A stretch of 31,625 bases of DNA from Myxococcales bacterium. GTDB taxonomy: Bacteria; Myxococcota; Polyangia; HGW-17; SLPX01. This document shows positions 22,561-30,472 of this stretch, piece after piece. The position numbers and the translations under genes are program-made. The stretch covers positions 1 through 31,625 of the forward strand of contig SLPX01000201.1 in NCBI GenBank assembly GCA_007131745.1, read 5' to 3'. Every line of letters begins with the position of its first letter. Within the stretch, counting starts at the first letter, position 1. The notes under the pieces are model-generated. The model was not told the DNA's origin. It searched no databases and saw only the letters and a list, made by a program, of their open reading frames with translations.

Positions 22561-23508
22561 TCAGACATGATTTCTTAGTTGCAGTTCCACAGGGTGCGGG
22601 TCAAGATAACTTTGGTTTTTCAGATAGCTTTTTTCGTATTTTCTCACGTAATGTCCGATAAGGGTTACGGGTACGATGAGCGGTACGAGTTCCCTTCTGT
22701 ATCGATCTATGATTTCGAGGAGTTCCTGCTTTTCATCCGCGGACAAATCCTTTTTAAAGTATCCCATCATATGGAGCAGAACGTTCGTGTTTTTCTTTGT
22801 TGTAGCCCGGAGTTTCAAAGCTTCCATTAACATTTTTTCATAGATTTGCAGGAGTTCTTTTGATCCGTAACTCTTTTGATTTGCAACAAGTTTTCCCATA
22901 GCCGAGTAATGCTTGGGGCTGTGTGACATGATCTGAAGTTTATGGCGGGTGTGAAACTCCACGAGGGATCCTCCCCGTGACTTGGAATTGCGATTTTTCC
23001 TCCAACTCCTGAGAGCGAAGACTCGCTCGATAAAATTCTCTCGGAGAATCGGGTCGTGAAGCCGGCCGTCCTCTTCCACCGGCAGCAGTGGAAAGAAATC
23101 CATGAACATCCGGGCGAAAATGCCGACGCCGGTCTTGTGGGGCATTCCCTTGTTATTGTATACCTTGACTCTTTCCATGCCGCTTGAAGGCGACTTGCTC
23201 TTAAAAATGAAGCCGCAGAGATCTTCTTTATCGAGTTCCGGAAGCCGCTTTTTAGCCCAGTTCTCCATCATGTTCGTCATGTCCCTGCCTGTTTTGCGGG
23301 TTATCAATCGCGGCTCTGCAGGGTCGCCGATAAGGCGCATGGCTTCACGTGGTATGCCCATGCCGCATTCCGTTTCCGGGCAGACAGGGACATAATCCAC
23401 GTATTTCCCCAGGGTATCTCTCAGAAACCTGTCCAGCTTGTGGCCGCCGTCGTATCGAACGTTCTCACCCAGCAGGCATGTGCTTATTCCGATGGCTATT
23501 TTATCCAT
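22561..23508 (-). CDS. DUF523-DUF1722 fusion protein
   Basis: A 315-residue cytoplasmic protein. The N-terminal half has the DUF523 pattern: ISTCLLGENVRYDGGHK (Cys11), a VCPETECGMGIPREAMRL segment (Cys43, Cys48), and FKSKSPSSGM with a conserved Cys98 shortly before. Members of this domain family include the Fe-S thiouracil desulfidase TudS. The C-terminal half (about 185-305) is the DUF1722/YbgA domain: LVEFHTRHKLQIMSHSPKHY and a Lys/Leu-rich helical region. The fusion is widespread in bacteria; its substrate is not settled. ATG 23508 is taken as the start, although the ribosome site is weak. It is transcribed divergently from the Cys-rich lipoprotein gene at 23702. Confidence 0.9.
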   Translation of the reverse strand: MDKIAIGISTCLLGENVRYDGGHKLDRFLRDTLGKYVDYVPVCPETECGMGIPREAMRLIGDPAEPRLITRKTGRDMTNMMENWAKKRLPELDKEDLCGFIFKSKSPSSGMERVKVYNNKGMPHKTGVGIFARMFMDFFPLLPVEEDGRLHDPILRENFIERVFALRSWRKNRNSKSRGGSLVEFHTRHKLQIMSHSPKHYSAMGKLVANQKSYGSKELLQIYEKMLMEALKLRATTKKNTNVLLHMMGYFKKDLSADEKQELLEIIDRYRRELVPLIVPVTLIGHYVRKYEKSYLKNQSYLDPHPVELQLRNHV

Positions 23509-23701
23509 TTCGGTTTTCTCGCTTTCTTCCAGTGTGGATCCTGTAATTCTATCAGTCGATCGATGCGAGTCAATCGTTCGCCCGGTCCAGCCGGAAAAAG
23601 AAAATTATGTGCCGGTTGTTGGATATATGGTAAAAACCCTCCATTGTTCGTGCAGTGAAGTTATTGAACATGTTATCGTTCGATTAAAGGAGAGCCTGAA
23701 T

Positions 23702-25432
23702 ATGAAGATGACGGCAATATCTGGGAGATTATCAGCTGCTGGATTTTTCGATGAATCTGATGAATCTGCTCATACAAGAAAAATGCCTCGCTCGGGAATG
23801 TGTAAACAGCTGTTGTTTCTCTTGTTGTCGTCCATGGTTTTGTTTGGGGGGTGCAAGGGAGATTCTGGAAAAACCATCGGAGCTGCATGCGACGAGGACA
23901 CTGTATGCAAGGATGTTTGCCTTTTGAGTCTTCCGGGTGGAATGTGCTCTAAGCCTTGTGAAGAGGGCAGATCCTGCAAGTCGGGGGAATGCGTGAAAAT
24001 ATCCGGGGGATATTACTGTGTTCCGTCCTGCGAGCAGGATACGGATTGCCGTTTTGATGAGGGTTATTTGTGTGTTCTGGGAGGTTGTCGTCCCCTGGTG
24101 ATGCAGGGCGAACCTTGCGGGAAACACGATGACTGTGGACAGGGAACCGTTTGCGTAGGAGGGCAATGCGGGGTGGCTTGTTTGGATAGCTCCGTGTGCG
24201 ATGACGGTTACTATTGCCTCGAAGAAGAGGGCAGGACCGGATGCGCGCCCGATGATTGTTCGAGCGGAGTGTGCAACCGCAAGTGCACGGTCCATGCGGA
24301 TTGTTCGTTTGCAACCTATTGCGGTGATGACGGTTTTTGCGTGCCGGACAAATGCGATGAAAACGGGATTTGTGATCACCCCTGCGCTGAGCATGTTGAT
24401 TGCCCCAATGGTACTTACTGCGCGCTGGTGGCTGGGGAAAAGCGCTGTGTTTTCCTGCCTGAGGACAAGGGTCCGGGCACAACCGGTCACGGCTGTTCGG
24501 ACGAGCCCTGCGCTGAAGGCTATGTGTGCATAAAATCCGGCAACCAGGACGCCTATGCCTATTGCACCGAGGAATGCGATCAGGATATGGATTGTCTTCC
24601 GGGAATGTTCTGCGGTGAAACCATGATCTCCGGAGGCGTTCTCGTGGACCTCTGCCTGCAAAGGCTTTTTTGTGAACCGTGCGAGTTCGACGGCCAGTGT
24701 AGATATTTCGACGATAAATGTGTGTCAGCGGAAGGAGCTTTAGGGGGCGAGGGTTATTGTTCCGCCGTGTGTGATCCCACGGCGCCCGACACTTGCCCGG
24801 TTGACAACACCTGCCTTCAGGCGTTTTTCTGCGAGAGTTCAGGACTCTGGGTCGCTGATTGCGAAGATTGCAGTGGCAATTGCGAGGGTGGAGAAGAAGA
24901 TTTTTACCAGTGTTTTCATGACTTCGGGGCTTGCGTGGGCGAAGGCGACCTTTGTTCTCCATGTAAGCATTCCGGTCACTGTGATTTGGGCGGCGATTGT
25001 TTGACCATGAGCACCAACGGATTGAAGTTTTGCAGTGCGCCTTGTGATGAAAACGACCGCTGTCCCTTGGGTTACTGGTGTGCTGAGGTCACGGGTTTGG
25101 GCATGCAGTGCGTGCCGAGGAAGGCATCCTGTACGGAGCCCTCGGGAAACAGGGCGATGTGTGATTTGTGCGAGGGGTTGGATGATTGCATGTCGGGTTC
25201 TTGTGTGGCTGTCGGCTGGAGCAACTTCTGTTTTGACGAATGCACTCCCGGGCTGGATGACTGCCCCCCATACACTGGGTGCGAGGAGGTTCGAGATATC
25301 TATGGCCTGGATTGGAACTTGTGCAGACCACAAGGCGATGTGGACGACTGCACCAAGTTCAACAGGTGCATGGATCACTGCCCCGGTGGCCCTGATAGCT
25401 GTGACGGCAACGAACCCTCCTATTGCCGGTAA
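23702..25432 (+). CDS. Large Cys-rich repeat lipoprotein
   Basis: A 576-residue predicted surface lipoprotein with lipobox FGGC (Cys51). Almost all of the mature protein is composed of irregular cysteine modules of the kind C-x4-DC-x5-10-C-x4-C (examples: CEQDTDCRFDEGYLC, CTVHADCSFATYC, CAEHVDCPNGTYC), with an acidic overall composition and no transmembrane helix. Such Cys-knot-like repeats are common in secreted proteins of Myxococcota-like bacteria; their ligands are unknown. The start at 23702 has AAAGGAGAG seven bases upstream but gives a 33-residue polar leader before the signal. ATG 23783 or ATG 23798 would give a more typical signal length. The open frame continues upstream to 23438, where it overlaps the divergent gene and is unlikely to be coding. 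Confidence 0.82.
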   Translation: MKMTAISGRLSAAGFFDESDESAHTRKMPRSGMCKQLLFLLLSSMVLFGGCKGDSGKTIGAACDEDTVCKDVCLLSLPGGMCSKPCEEGRSCKSGECVKISGGYYCVPSCEQDTDCRFDEGYLCVLGGCRPLVMQGEPCGKHDDCGQGTVCVGGQCGVACLDSSVCDDGYYCLEEEGRTGCAPDDCSSGVCNRKCTVHADCSFATYCGDDGFCVPDKCDENGICDHPCAEHVDCPNGTYCALVAGEKRCVFLPEDKGPGTTGHGCSDEPCAEGYVCIKSGNQDAYAYCTEECDQDMDCLPGMFCGETMISGGVLVDLCLQRLFCEPCEFDGQCRYFDDKCVSAEGALGGEGYCSAVCDPTAPDTCPVDNTCLQAFFCESSGLWVADCEDCSGNCEGGEEDFYQCFHDFGACVGEGDLCSPCKHSGHCDLGGDCLTMSTNGLKFCSAPCDENDRCPLGYWCAEVTGLGMQCVPRKASCTEPSGNRAMCDLCEGLDDCMSGSCVAVGWSNFCFDECTPGLDDCPPYTGCEEVRDIYGLDWNLCRPQGDVDDCTKFNRCMDHCPGGPDSCDGNEPSYCR

Positions 25433-25517
25433 CATCGTCTCAAATCACCCCACAAAAATTTTATATCGTTTCACCGTGACCGGTTCAGGTTCTCCTTTCC
25501 TTCGTCGGTCTTTGGAA

Positions 25518-25880
25518 TCAGATATCCAGGATCCTGCGGATGGAAGCGAGGGTTCCGCCCGTTCGCAAAGGAGCGGCCGAACGTCCGCCGAGAGCGCTGA
25601 GGAAAAACGTGCCGGACGGGGTAAATAAAGCTTCAATAAAGCAATTCTCTTTTTTCGGATTCGAATCAATTTCACCTTCCGCTGAATCCGGGAACCCCAC
25701 GGGTCCATCCATAGCTACCTGTTCCGGGTGTTCCACTTCGCCCCCCCAAGAAATAAGCCGTCCGTTTCCGTCTCCCAGCACGAGACCTTTGTAACCCAGT
25801 CTCAGCGCGGCCGCATGAAGAAATCGGTGCAAATCCTTTTCAGGGATTTCTTCACGCGTACATCGCTTATCGTGAAACAT
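25518..25880 (-). CDS. Small cytosolic protein, possibly Roadblock/LC7-like
   Basis: A 120-residue protein read from ATG 25880, which has a strong AAGGAGG site; a longer frame to 25973 runs through the promoter. The sequence begins with a polar helix (EIPEKDLHRFLHAAALRLG), then a GLVLGDGNGRLISWGG strand-turn-strand and later TFFLSALGGRSAAPLRTGGTLASIRRIL. The order of helix, strands and a final helix recalls Roadblock/LC7 folds, but there is no decisive motif. It could serve as a GTPase-associated regulator if that fold is right; no GTPase gene is seen nearby. Confidence 0.6.
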   Translation of the reverse strand: MFHDKRCTREEIPEKDLHRFLHAAALRLGYKGLVLGDGNGRLISWGGEVEHPEQVAMDGPVGFPDSAEGEIDSNPKKENCFIEALFTPSGTFFLSALGGRSAAPLRTGGTLASIRRILDI

Positions 25881-25945
25881 GAAGGCCTCCTTTTCAGCCG
25901 GTGATTCCATTCGCATCCATGATCGTCTTAATAGGCTCAGGATGA

Positions 25946-25973
25946 ATTCTAAACCATTGAAACAAGAGGTCAA
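25946..25973 (-). promoter_or_regulatory. Sigma-70-like promoter for the small cytosolic protein
   Basis: Minus-strand TTGACC (25968-25973) and TAGAAT (25946-25951) are 16 bases apart, about 65 bases upstream of ATG 25880. The 315-base stretch 25881-26195 holds this promoter, repeat copy A and a plus-strand promoter, but no intact gene. Confidence 0.5.
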
Positions 25974-25989
25974 TTTTACTCGCTCAAAG

Positions 25990-26150
25990 ATTGATTCTCA
26001 CAACCGTCTCAAGTTTCCTGTTTCACCGGACGCGGGGAGGAAACACTTTCTCACATAGTCGAAATAGATTGTTATGTGAATTAAAAATTGTAAAATGGCC
26101 CATGAAAAATATATAAGATGAAAGCCGGTTCAGAAAAAACGGCGCAACCG
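25990..26150. repeat. Diverged direct repeat, copy A
   Basis: This stretch matches 29157-29300 over about 130 bases with small gaps. Shared blocks include TTTCACCGGACGCGGGGAGG (with AACGCGGGGAGGA in copy B), GAAATAGATTGTTA, ATGAAAAT, AAAGCCGG and AAAAACGGCGCA. Read on the minus strand it encodes a degraded GCAVF-hydrophobic tail like that in copy B, with an earlier stop. At its lower end TTGATTCTCACAACC also occurs at 27912-27926, where the membrane-protein gene ends. Copy A thus looks like a remnant of the same gene order with the intervening gene deleted. Confidence 0.6.
26069..26096 (+). promoter_or_regulatory. Possible promoter for the second Cys-rich lipoprotein
   Basis: TTGTTA (26069-26074) and TAAAAT (26091-26096) are 16 bases apart inside repeat copy A, about 100 bases upstream of ATG 26196. 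If real, the promoter was recruited from relic sequence. Confidence 0.35.
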
Positions 26151-26195
26151 ATTTGCTTGATCCAAGAAAACGCTCGAGCGCGAAAGGATTCGGTC

Positions 26196-27857
26196 ATGGA
26201 ACGAAAAATAACTGACATGGCTTTGATGAGGTGTTTTACGTTTGTTTTGGTCTGTGGGTGGGCATCCGGAGTTTTCATTGGATGTGGTTCCGGTTCATCA
26301 CCCGGAGAGGAATGTGATGAAGGGTTGCTTCGTTGCGACGGTGTGTGCGTGGACCCCGACGTAAATGTGTACAACTGTGGAGAATGCGGGGCCAAGTGTG
26401 CGGAAGGCGAGATTTGCAATGAAGGAGTTTGTGTCCATTACTGCCCGGGAGGATGGACGGATTGTTCGGGATATTGCGTGGATTTGCAGAGAGACAGGCA
26501 TAATTGCGGCGAATGCGGGAACGGTTGTGGGCTGGGCGAGATATGCAACTCGGGAAGTTGTGTATTGTCGTGTCCCCCGGGATTGAACAATTGCGGTGGG
26601 CAATGCGTCAATATGCAATACGACCCGTTTAACTGCGGTTCTTGCGGAAAAGCCTGCGTGGACGGCGAGGTGTGTTCAGCTGGAAACTGTCTGCATTCCT
26701 GTCCCGAAGGGTTTGAAGACTGCAATGGAAGCTGTGTCAGCCTGCAAAATGACCTCCATCATTGCGGAGAGTGCGACAACCCATGCGAGCCCGGGGAGGT
26801 ATGTTCGGGCGGCGAGTGCGGTTTGACCTGCGGGGGATCCACACCGACCATGTGCGACGGCGGATGCGTTAACACGGATACAGACCTCCATCATTGCGGA
26901 GAGTGCGACAACCTATGCGAGCCGGGGGAGGTATGTTCGGGCGGCGAGTGCGGTTTGACTTGCGGGGGATCCACGCCGACCATGTGCGATGGCGGATGCG
27001 TTAACACGGAGATCAATCGGCACCATTGCGGGGAGTGCTACAAAGCATGCGACCCGGGCGAGGTATGTTCGGGCGGTTCGTGCCTGGCTTCATGTGGCCA
27101 TGGGTTGGTTGAGTGCTACGGCGTTTGTGTCGATGCAGCGAACGATCCTATGTATTGCGGCGATTGCGACAGTGTTTGTCCCAGCGGCCCTAATTCAACC
27201 CCGGTGTGCATCGAAGGGGGGTGCGATCTTATGTGTGATTTTTATTGGGGAAACTGTGACGGAAATCCTTTGACAGGTTGCAATAGCGACCTTTTGAGCG
27301 ATCCGGATAACTGTGGAATGTGCAGTAACGAATGTTCAGCAGGTGGGATTTGCAGGGAGGGAATTTGTGATTACTCAAAGAGCTTCGTTATTTTCGCTAC
27401 CAGCATTTTTCTCGGTTCCAGTGAATCCTCCTGGCTGAACTCCCGCCAGGAAGCGGACGCTAAGTGCGCCGATGAGGCCGACGCTCTGGGAATTGTCGGC
27501 GAATCCTGGCGCATCTACTATTCCACCCCTGACGAGGACGCCCGTGACTACTTGCTCTACGAGTCGAGCCGGGGCGATCGGGTCTTTAACGTAAACGGCG
27601 TTCAGATCGACGAAGGCAATCTCTGGGGAGGTCACTCCGTAATTCTTCCTGACCTGCCGAACTTTACGATTACTGGAACGGGACCGGATGGCAGATTCAT
27701 GGAGTGCACGGGCTCAGACCCATCGGGTTCCTGGCCTCTTTGTCAGTATTGTAATCAAAAGTTTGCCTGTGTGGGACAAGGCGAGAACTTTCTCGATCCT
27801 GAACGGTGCTGCTGGACCGGTACCCGTGCAATCCTTTGCATGGGCTCAATCGACTGA
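26196..27857 (+). CDS. Cys-repeat lipoprotein with DUF1554-like C-terminal domain
   Basis: A 553-residue predicted surface lipoprotein with lipobox FIGC (Cys30). Residues 38-390 are tandem cysteine modules of about 44 residues, of the form DC-x3-CV-x6-HCGEC-x3-C-x2-GEVCSGG-x-C. Residues 395-553 resemble DUF1554, a fold known from Leptospira lipoproteins and related to the endostatin/lectin type. The sequence there has FVIFATSIFLGSSESSW, EADAKCADEADALG, ESWRIYYSTPDEDARDYLLY and a closing cysteine-rich segment. The arrangement suggests a cysteine-stabilised stalk carrying a terminal binding domain. ATG 26196 is preceded by AAAGGA; an in-frame ATG at 26118 would put 26 extra residues ahead of the signal. 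Two modules have duplicated very recently at DNA level. Confidence 0.82.
   Translation: MERKITDMALMRCFTFVLVCGWASGVFIGCGSGSSPGEECDEGLLRCDGVCVDPDVNVYNCGECGAKCAEGEICNEGVCVHYCPGGWTDCSGYCVDLQRDRHNCGECGNGCGLGEICNSGSCVLSCPPGLNNCGGQCVNMQYDPFNCGSCGKACVDGEVCSAGNCLHSCPEGFEDCNGSCVSLQNDLHHCGECDNPCEPGEVCSGGECGLTCGGSTPTMCDGGCVNTDTDLHHCGECDNLCEPGEVCSGGECGLTCGGSTPTMCDGGCVNTEINRHHCGECYKACDPGEVCSGGSCLASCGHGLVECYGVCVDAANDPMYCGDCDSVCPSGPNSTPVCIEGGCDLMCDFYWGNCDGNPLTGCNSDLLSDPDNCGMCSNECSAGGICREGICDYSKSFVIFATSIFLGSSESSWLNSRQEADAKCADEADALGIVGESWRIYYSTPDEDARDYLLYESSRGDRVFNVNGVQIDEGNLWGGHSVILPDLPNFTITGTGPDGRFMECTGSDPSGSWPLCQYCNQKFACVGQGENFLDPERCCWTGTRAILCMGSID
26751..27014 (+). repeat. 132-base near-perfect tandem duplication
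   Basis: Units 26751-26882 and 26883-27014 are almost identical at the DNA level, differing by a handful of bases. A third, more diverged unit begins at 27015. The period of 132 bases equals 44 codons, one cysteine module, so copy number can change without disturbing the frame. Confidence 0.9.
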
Positions 27858-27918
27858 ACGAACCTCCGTGACAGGCGATCTGCATCCAAGATCTTCTTAG
27901 GCACTCACCGTTTGATTC

Positions 27919-29136
27919 TCACAACCAACCTGCGTTCTTAAAAATATCGTAAAGCTTGTCTATGAAATCAAATGATCTGACATCTCTCATCGGCCCTGCC
28001 AGTGCCGATATGACAACAACAAAAACTGTGAGTTGTAAGTGATTCTCGATCCAGTCCAAAAACGAAGTGAATACTTGTTTGTCCGTTTTTTCCGCATAGA
28101 ACAAGAAGAAAAAGGAGAGGGAAAAAGACATCATCAGCCATCTCCAATAATCCGTTCCTATGAAAAGAAGCGCAAGGGGCGACATCGTGGCCAGTGTTTT
28201 CAGCACTCCCAGAACTCGGTCAAAACCCCGTGAAGGCATGGTGAGAGTCTTTTTCCAGAATCCGAAGAAAAAATACAACATGGGAGACAGGAATACCAAG
28301 CTGAACAGGATGTGAAATTGAACATACCTCGATTCAGCTCGATTCAGTGAATTGTTGAAATGATCTCCAAGACTCCATTGATATTCCTGAACTATCATGT
28401 TCGGTGCGATTCCGAAACCGGAGTTTGACTGTACATGCGCCGTGAAATCCTCAATGGGCATAACACGGTGAACCTGTGACAGCATTGCGAGATAAACTGC
28501 GAGGGGGGCGAACACGATCAAAGCGGGTAAAAGAATCCGATCGAAAAGCCTTCTCTTCTCCGCGGTAATCTCCAATGTGGCAATCAAACATGTCGGAATG
28601 AAAAATACGAGATAGGTTTCATGTACCGCGGTTCCCAATACTCCCGGCAAGAACGCCAGAATACGGTGTTTCGTGTGCAAAAACCAAATGGAAAACAAAA
28701 ACAGGATGATCGTGAAGAGGTCGAAACGCCCAGCCATGTTTTCCGTGAGGTGATAGGGAAGAACGAACAGAATGAAAAAAAGCGACAGCAGTACAATAGA
28801 GGGTCGGAAGTTGTGGCGCTTGGCCGTGGACCACAGCCACCAGACAGAAAAGATTCCAAACATGAAAAAGAAAAAATAATATGCCCACAAAATGTTTTTC
28901 GGGGTTGCCTTGCCGAAAAACGCAAGGTGAAGGGTTCCAACCAGGCCCCGGGGGATGAATCCCGCCGAATAGTCAAGCGCCCAATGGGTCAAAATCCATG
29001 GATGACCGCTTGTCGCAGGTATTGAGTGAATGAAGAAGACTGCCAGAAACAGTCCGAGAAACAAGAACAGCCAACCCCGGCTTGCCTTGGAATCATAAGA
29101 AACTTCTAAGTTCGATTCTTCCGTATCCATACTCAT
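27919..29136 (-). CDS. Polytopic inner-membrane protein, unknown function
   Basis: A 405-residue integral membrane protein with roughly 9-10 hydrophobic helices. The first is at about residues 22-40, followed by the loop THWALDYSAGFIPRGLVGTL, and an Arg-Phe-Asp loop (NMAGRFDLFTIIL) appears before a later helix. The layout, with a charged, Asp-containing first loop, recalls GT-C-type glycosyltransferases and polymer-export proteins, but no diagnostic motif confirms this. It lacks cysteine-rich modules. The ATG at 29136 and the ATG at 29130 are both possible starts; neither has a strong ribosome site. It converges with the Cys-repeat gene, with 61 bases between the stop codons. Confidence 0.7.
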   Translation of the reverse strand: MSMDTEESNLEVSYDSKASRGWLFLFLGLFLAVFFIHSIPATSGHPWILTHWALDYSAGFIPRGLVGTLHLAFFGKATPKNILWAYYFFFFMFGIFSVWWLWSTAKRHNFRPSIVLLSLFFILFVLPYHLTENMAGRFDLFTIILFLFSIWFLHTKHRILAFLPGVLGTAVHETYLVFFIPTCLIATLEITAEKRRLFDRILLPALIVFAPLAVYLAMLSQVHRVMPIEDFTAHVQSNSGFGIAPNMIVQEYQWSLGDHFNNSLNRAESRYVQFHILFSLVFLSPMLYFFFGFWKKTLTMPSRGFDRVLGVLKTLATMSPLALLFIGTDYWRWLMMSFSLSFFFLFYAEKTDKQVFTSFLDWIENHLQLTVFVVVISALAGPMRDVRSFDFIDKLYDIFKNAGWL

Positions 29137-29156
29137 GGTGATTTCAAATCAATCTC

Positions 29157-29300
29157 CGGTTTCACCGAACGCGGGGAGGATCCGTCCCCTAAAACTCCTA
29201 AAACTGCCGAAATAGATTGTTACGTGCAAGGAAAACTGTAAACCAGCCGATGAAAATAAAAAAGGCAAAAGCCGGTATAGGAAAAACGGCGCAGCCCCCT
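29157..29300. repeat. Diverged direct repeat, copy B
   Basis: This copy matches 26009-26150 (copy A). It covers the 3' end of the fragmentary frame at 29198-29449 and the short gap before the membrane-protein gene. Compared with copy A, the order here is tail-encoding sequence, CCTCCCCGCG box (minus strand), then an intact gene. Confidence 0.6.
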
Positions 29301-29449
29301 CCACGGATTTCAGCTATCCCGGCCTCCCCGGCGTAGAGGGGACCATCCACACGACCGAAATTTTGCCGGTACACGATCTGGGTGTTTGTCCCTGAGAGAA
29401 CAGCAGGCCGGGTCTTACGGTTCGATCCATCCATCGCAGAAAAAGACAA
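29198..29449 (-). pseudogene. Fragment of a protein end with Cys-hydrophobic-basic tail
   Basis: An 83-codon frame starting with TTG and without a ribosome site. Its end reads GGGCAVFPIPAFAFFIFIGW followed by TVFLARNN: a cysteine, a hydrophobic helix of about 20 residues, then basic residues. This layout resembles the C-terminal anchoring signals of MYXO-CTERM-like proteins. The upstream part (about 50 residues, Gly/Arg/Asn-rich) is not recognised. Because a degraded copy of the same end exists at 26081-26150, the simplest reading is the surviving 3' end of a surface-protein gene. It could instead be a small real gene. The 339-base stretch 29137-29475 holds nothing else. Confidence 0.35.
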
Positions 29450-29475
29450 TTAGGCCGAACGGCAAAGAGGGTGAA

Positions 29476-29949
29476 TCAAAACTGGTCGTGTTTATCCAAT
29501 TGTTCGGCTTTCTTCAGCTTTTCAACATCTATTTTATCTTGCGGCCTTCCGCTTGCTTCCTTTGATCGGATAAGGTCGGCTCGTGAAATAAAGAGAAGTT
29601 TGAGGTCATCCAATTCAACCGCTTCCCGATTGTTCCAAGCTTGATCAAACTCTATACCTGGAATCGACATCAAAATATCAACCCTCAAAGGAGGTTTTCC
29701 CATCTGATAAAAATATCCTTTATGTGCGAAGTCATCTGAAGTGAGGTTTTTCAACGGTGCGCCAAATTCTTTTAATGCTGAGTACACACTTTTTGCATTA
29801 TCACGATCAGCCGCGATAAATACATCAAGGTCGTTTGTGAACCGTGGCTCACTATATTTCATAACTGCGTATCCCCCTACTATGAGATAGCGTATTTTAT
29901 GCTTTTCGAAAATTTTCAATAGTTCTCTGAAGTCTGGACTTGTCAGCAT
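29476..29949 (-). CDS. MNT/AbiEii-type nucleotidyltransferase
   Basis: A 157-residue nucleotidyltransferase-fold protein. The GG-x-DxD signature is present: VGGYAVMKYSEPRFTNDLDV, with Gly25-Gly26 and Asp40/Asp42, and the third carboxylate is Asp91 in LRVDILMS. Relatives act as antitoxin-like or toxin-like AMP/nucleotide transferases paired with a small helical partner. ATG 29949 has GAGGGGAAA directly upstream and overlaps the partner gene by 53 bases, so translation is probably coupled. The region is visibly richer in A/T than its neighbours, which suggests recent transfer. Confidence 0.82.
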   Translation of the reverse strand: MLTSPDFRELLKIFEKHKIRYLIVGGYAVMKYSEPRFTNDLDVFIAADRDNAKSVYSALKEFGAPLKNLTSDDFAHKGYFYQMGKPPLRVDILMSIPGIEFDQAWNNREAVELDDLKLLFISRADLIRSKEASGRPQDKIDVEKLKKAEQLDKHDQF

Positions 29950-30193
29950 TTTCCCCTCGAATCAAAAAATAATCCTTTACCATTTCCGTTACTGCCTCGA
30001 AAATGGCAAGATCGCCTTGGGATTGCCAGAAACGAATATCAAACAAACGCCTATCGTCGGCTATAAGCTGATAATTTTCTTCTATTTTTTTATTTTCCTG
30101 CTCCATCGTACTCCATGGCCGAACAGTGTTAACAAATGAAAAATTCGGCTGATATCGTCTTATCTCGGAGCGATTCTCAATGTAAAATTGCAA
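29897..30193 (-). CDS. Small helical partner of the nucleotidyltransferase
   Basis: A 98-residue protein when read from TTG 30193. An ATG at 30106 with GGAG seven bases upstream would give 69 residues (MEQENKKIEEN...). The core LFDIRFWQSQGDLAIFEAV and a basic final helix (ENADKSRLQRTIENFRKA) are largely helical. It overlaps the nucleotidyltransferase start by 53 bases, a layout typical of two-gene toxin-antitoxin cassettes. Which gene would be toxin and which antitoxin cannot be told from sequence. Confidence 0.65.
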   Translation of the reverse strand: MQFYIENRSEIRRYQPNFSFVNTVRPWSTMEQENKKIEENYQLIADDRRLFDIRFWQSQGDLAIFEAVTEMVKDYFLIRGENADKSRLQRTIENFRKA

Positions 30194-30472
30194 CGAGCGA
30201 AAAAAGTGAAAAAAAGTTCCAGTGATTGCGCAGCTCTTTTGTCTACATTATTTAACTTTATCGTGGTTGAAATAGAAAAGAAAGCACGATTTACCGCTCT
30301 CAGATCAAGACCGGTTGTTGTAAACGATATCCAAGACGCTGTGGAAGTTACGCGGTTTTGTGATGATTGACTGCAGAGGGTTCGGTCGCTTTTTTTATTT
30401 GCTGGTTGTTTGTCCCAGGGGAGGTTAAACTCGCCCCTGCATGCGAGTATATTGAATCTGGAATTCGGAGAT

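Noticed and set aside
23732..24962. Overlapping long open frames antisense to the Cys-rich lipoprotein
   Set aside because: Cysteine and glycine codons on the plus strand rarely give stops on the reverse strand; no ribosome site or domain is seen.
30188..30370. Short plus-strand frame before the deoxynucleoside kinase
   Set aside because: TTG start, no ribosome site, and its 5' end overlaps the start of the partner gene on the other strand.
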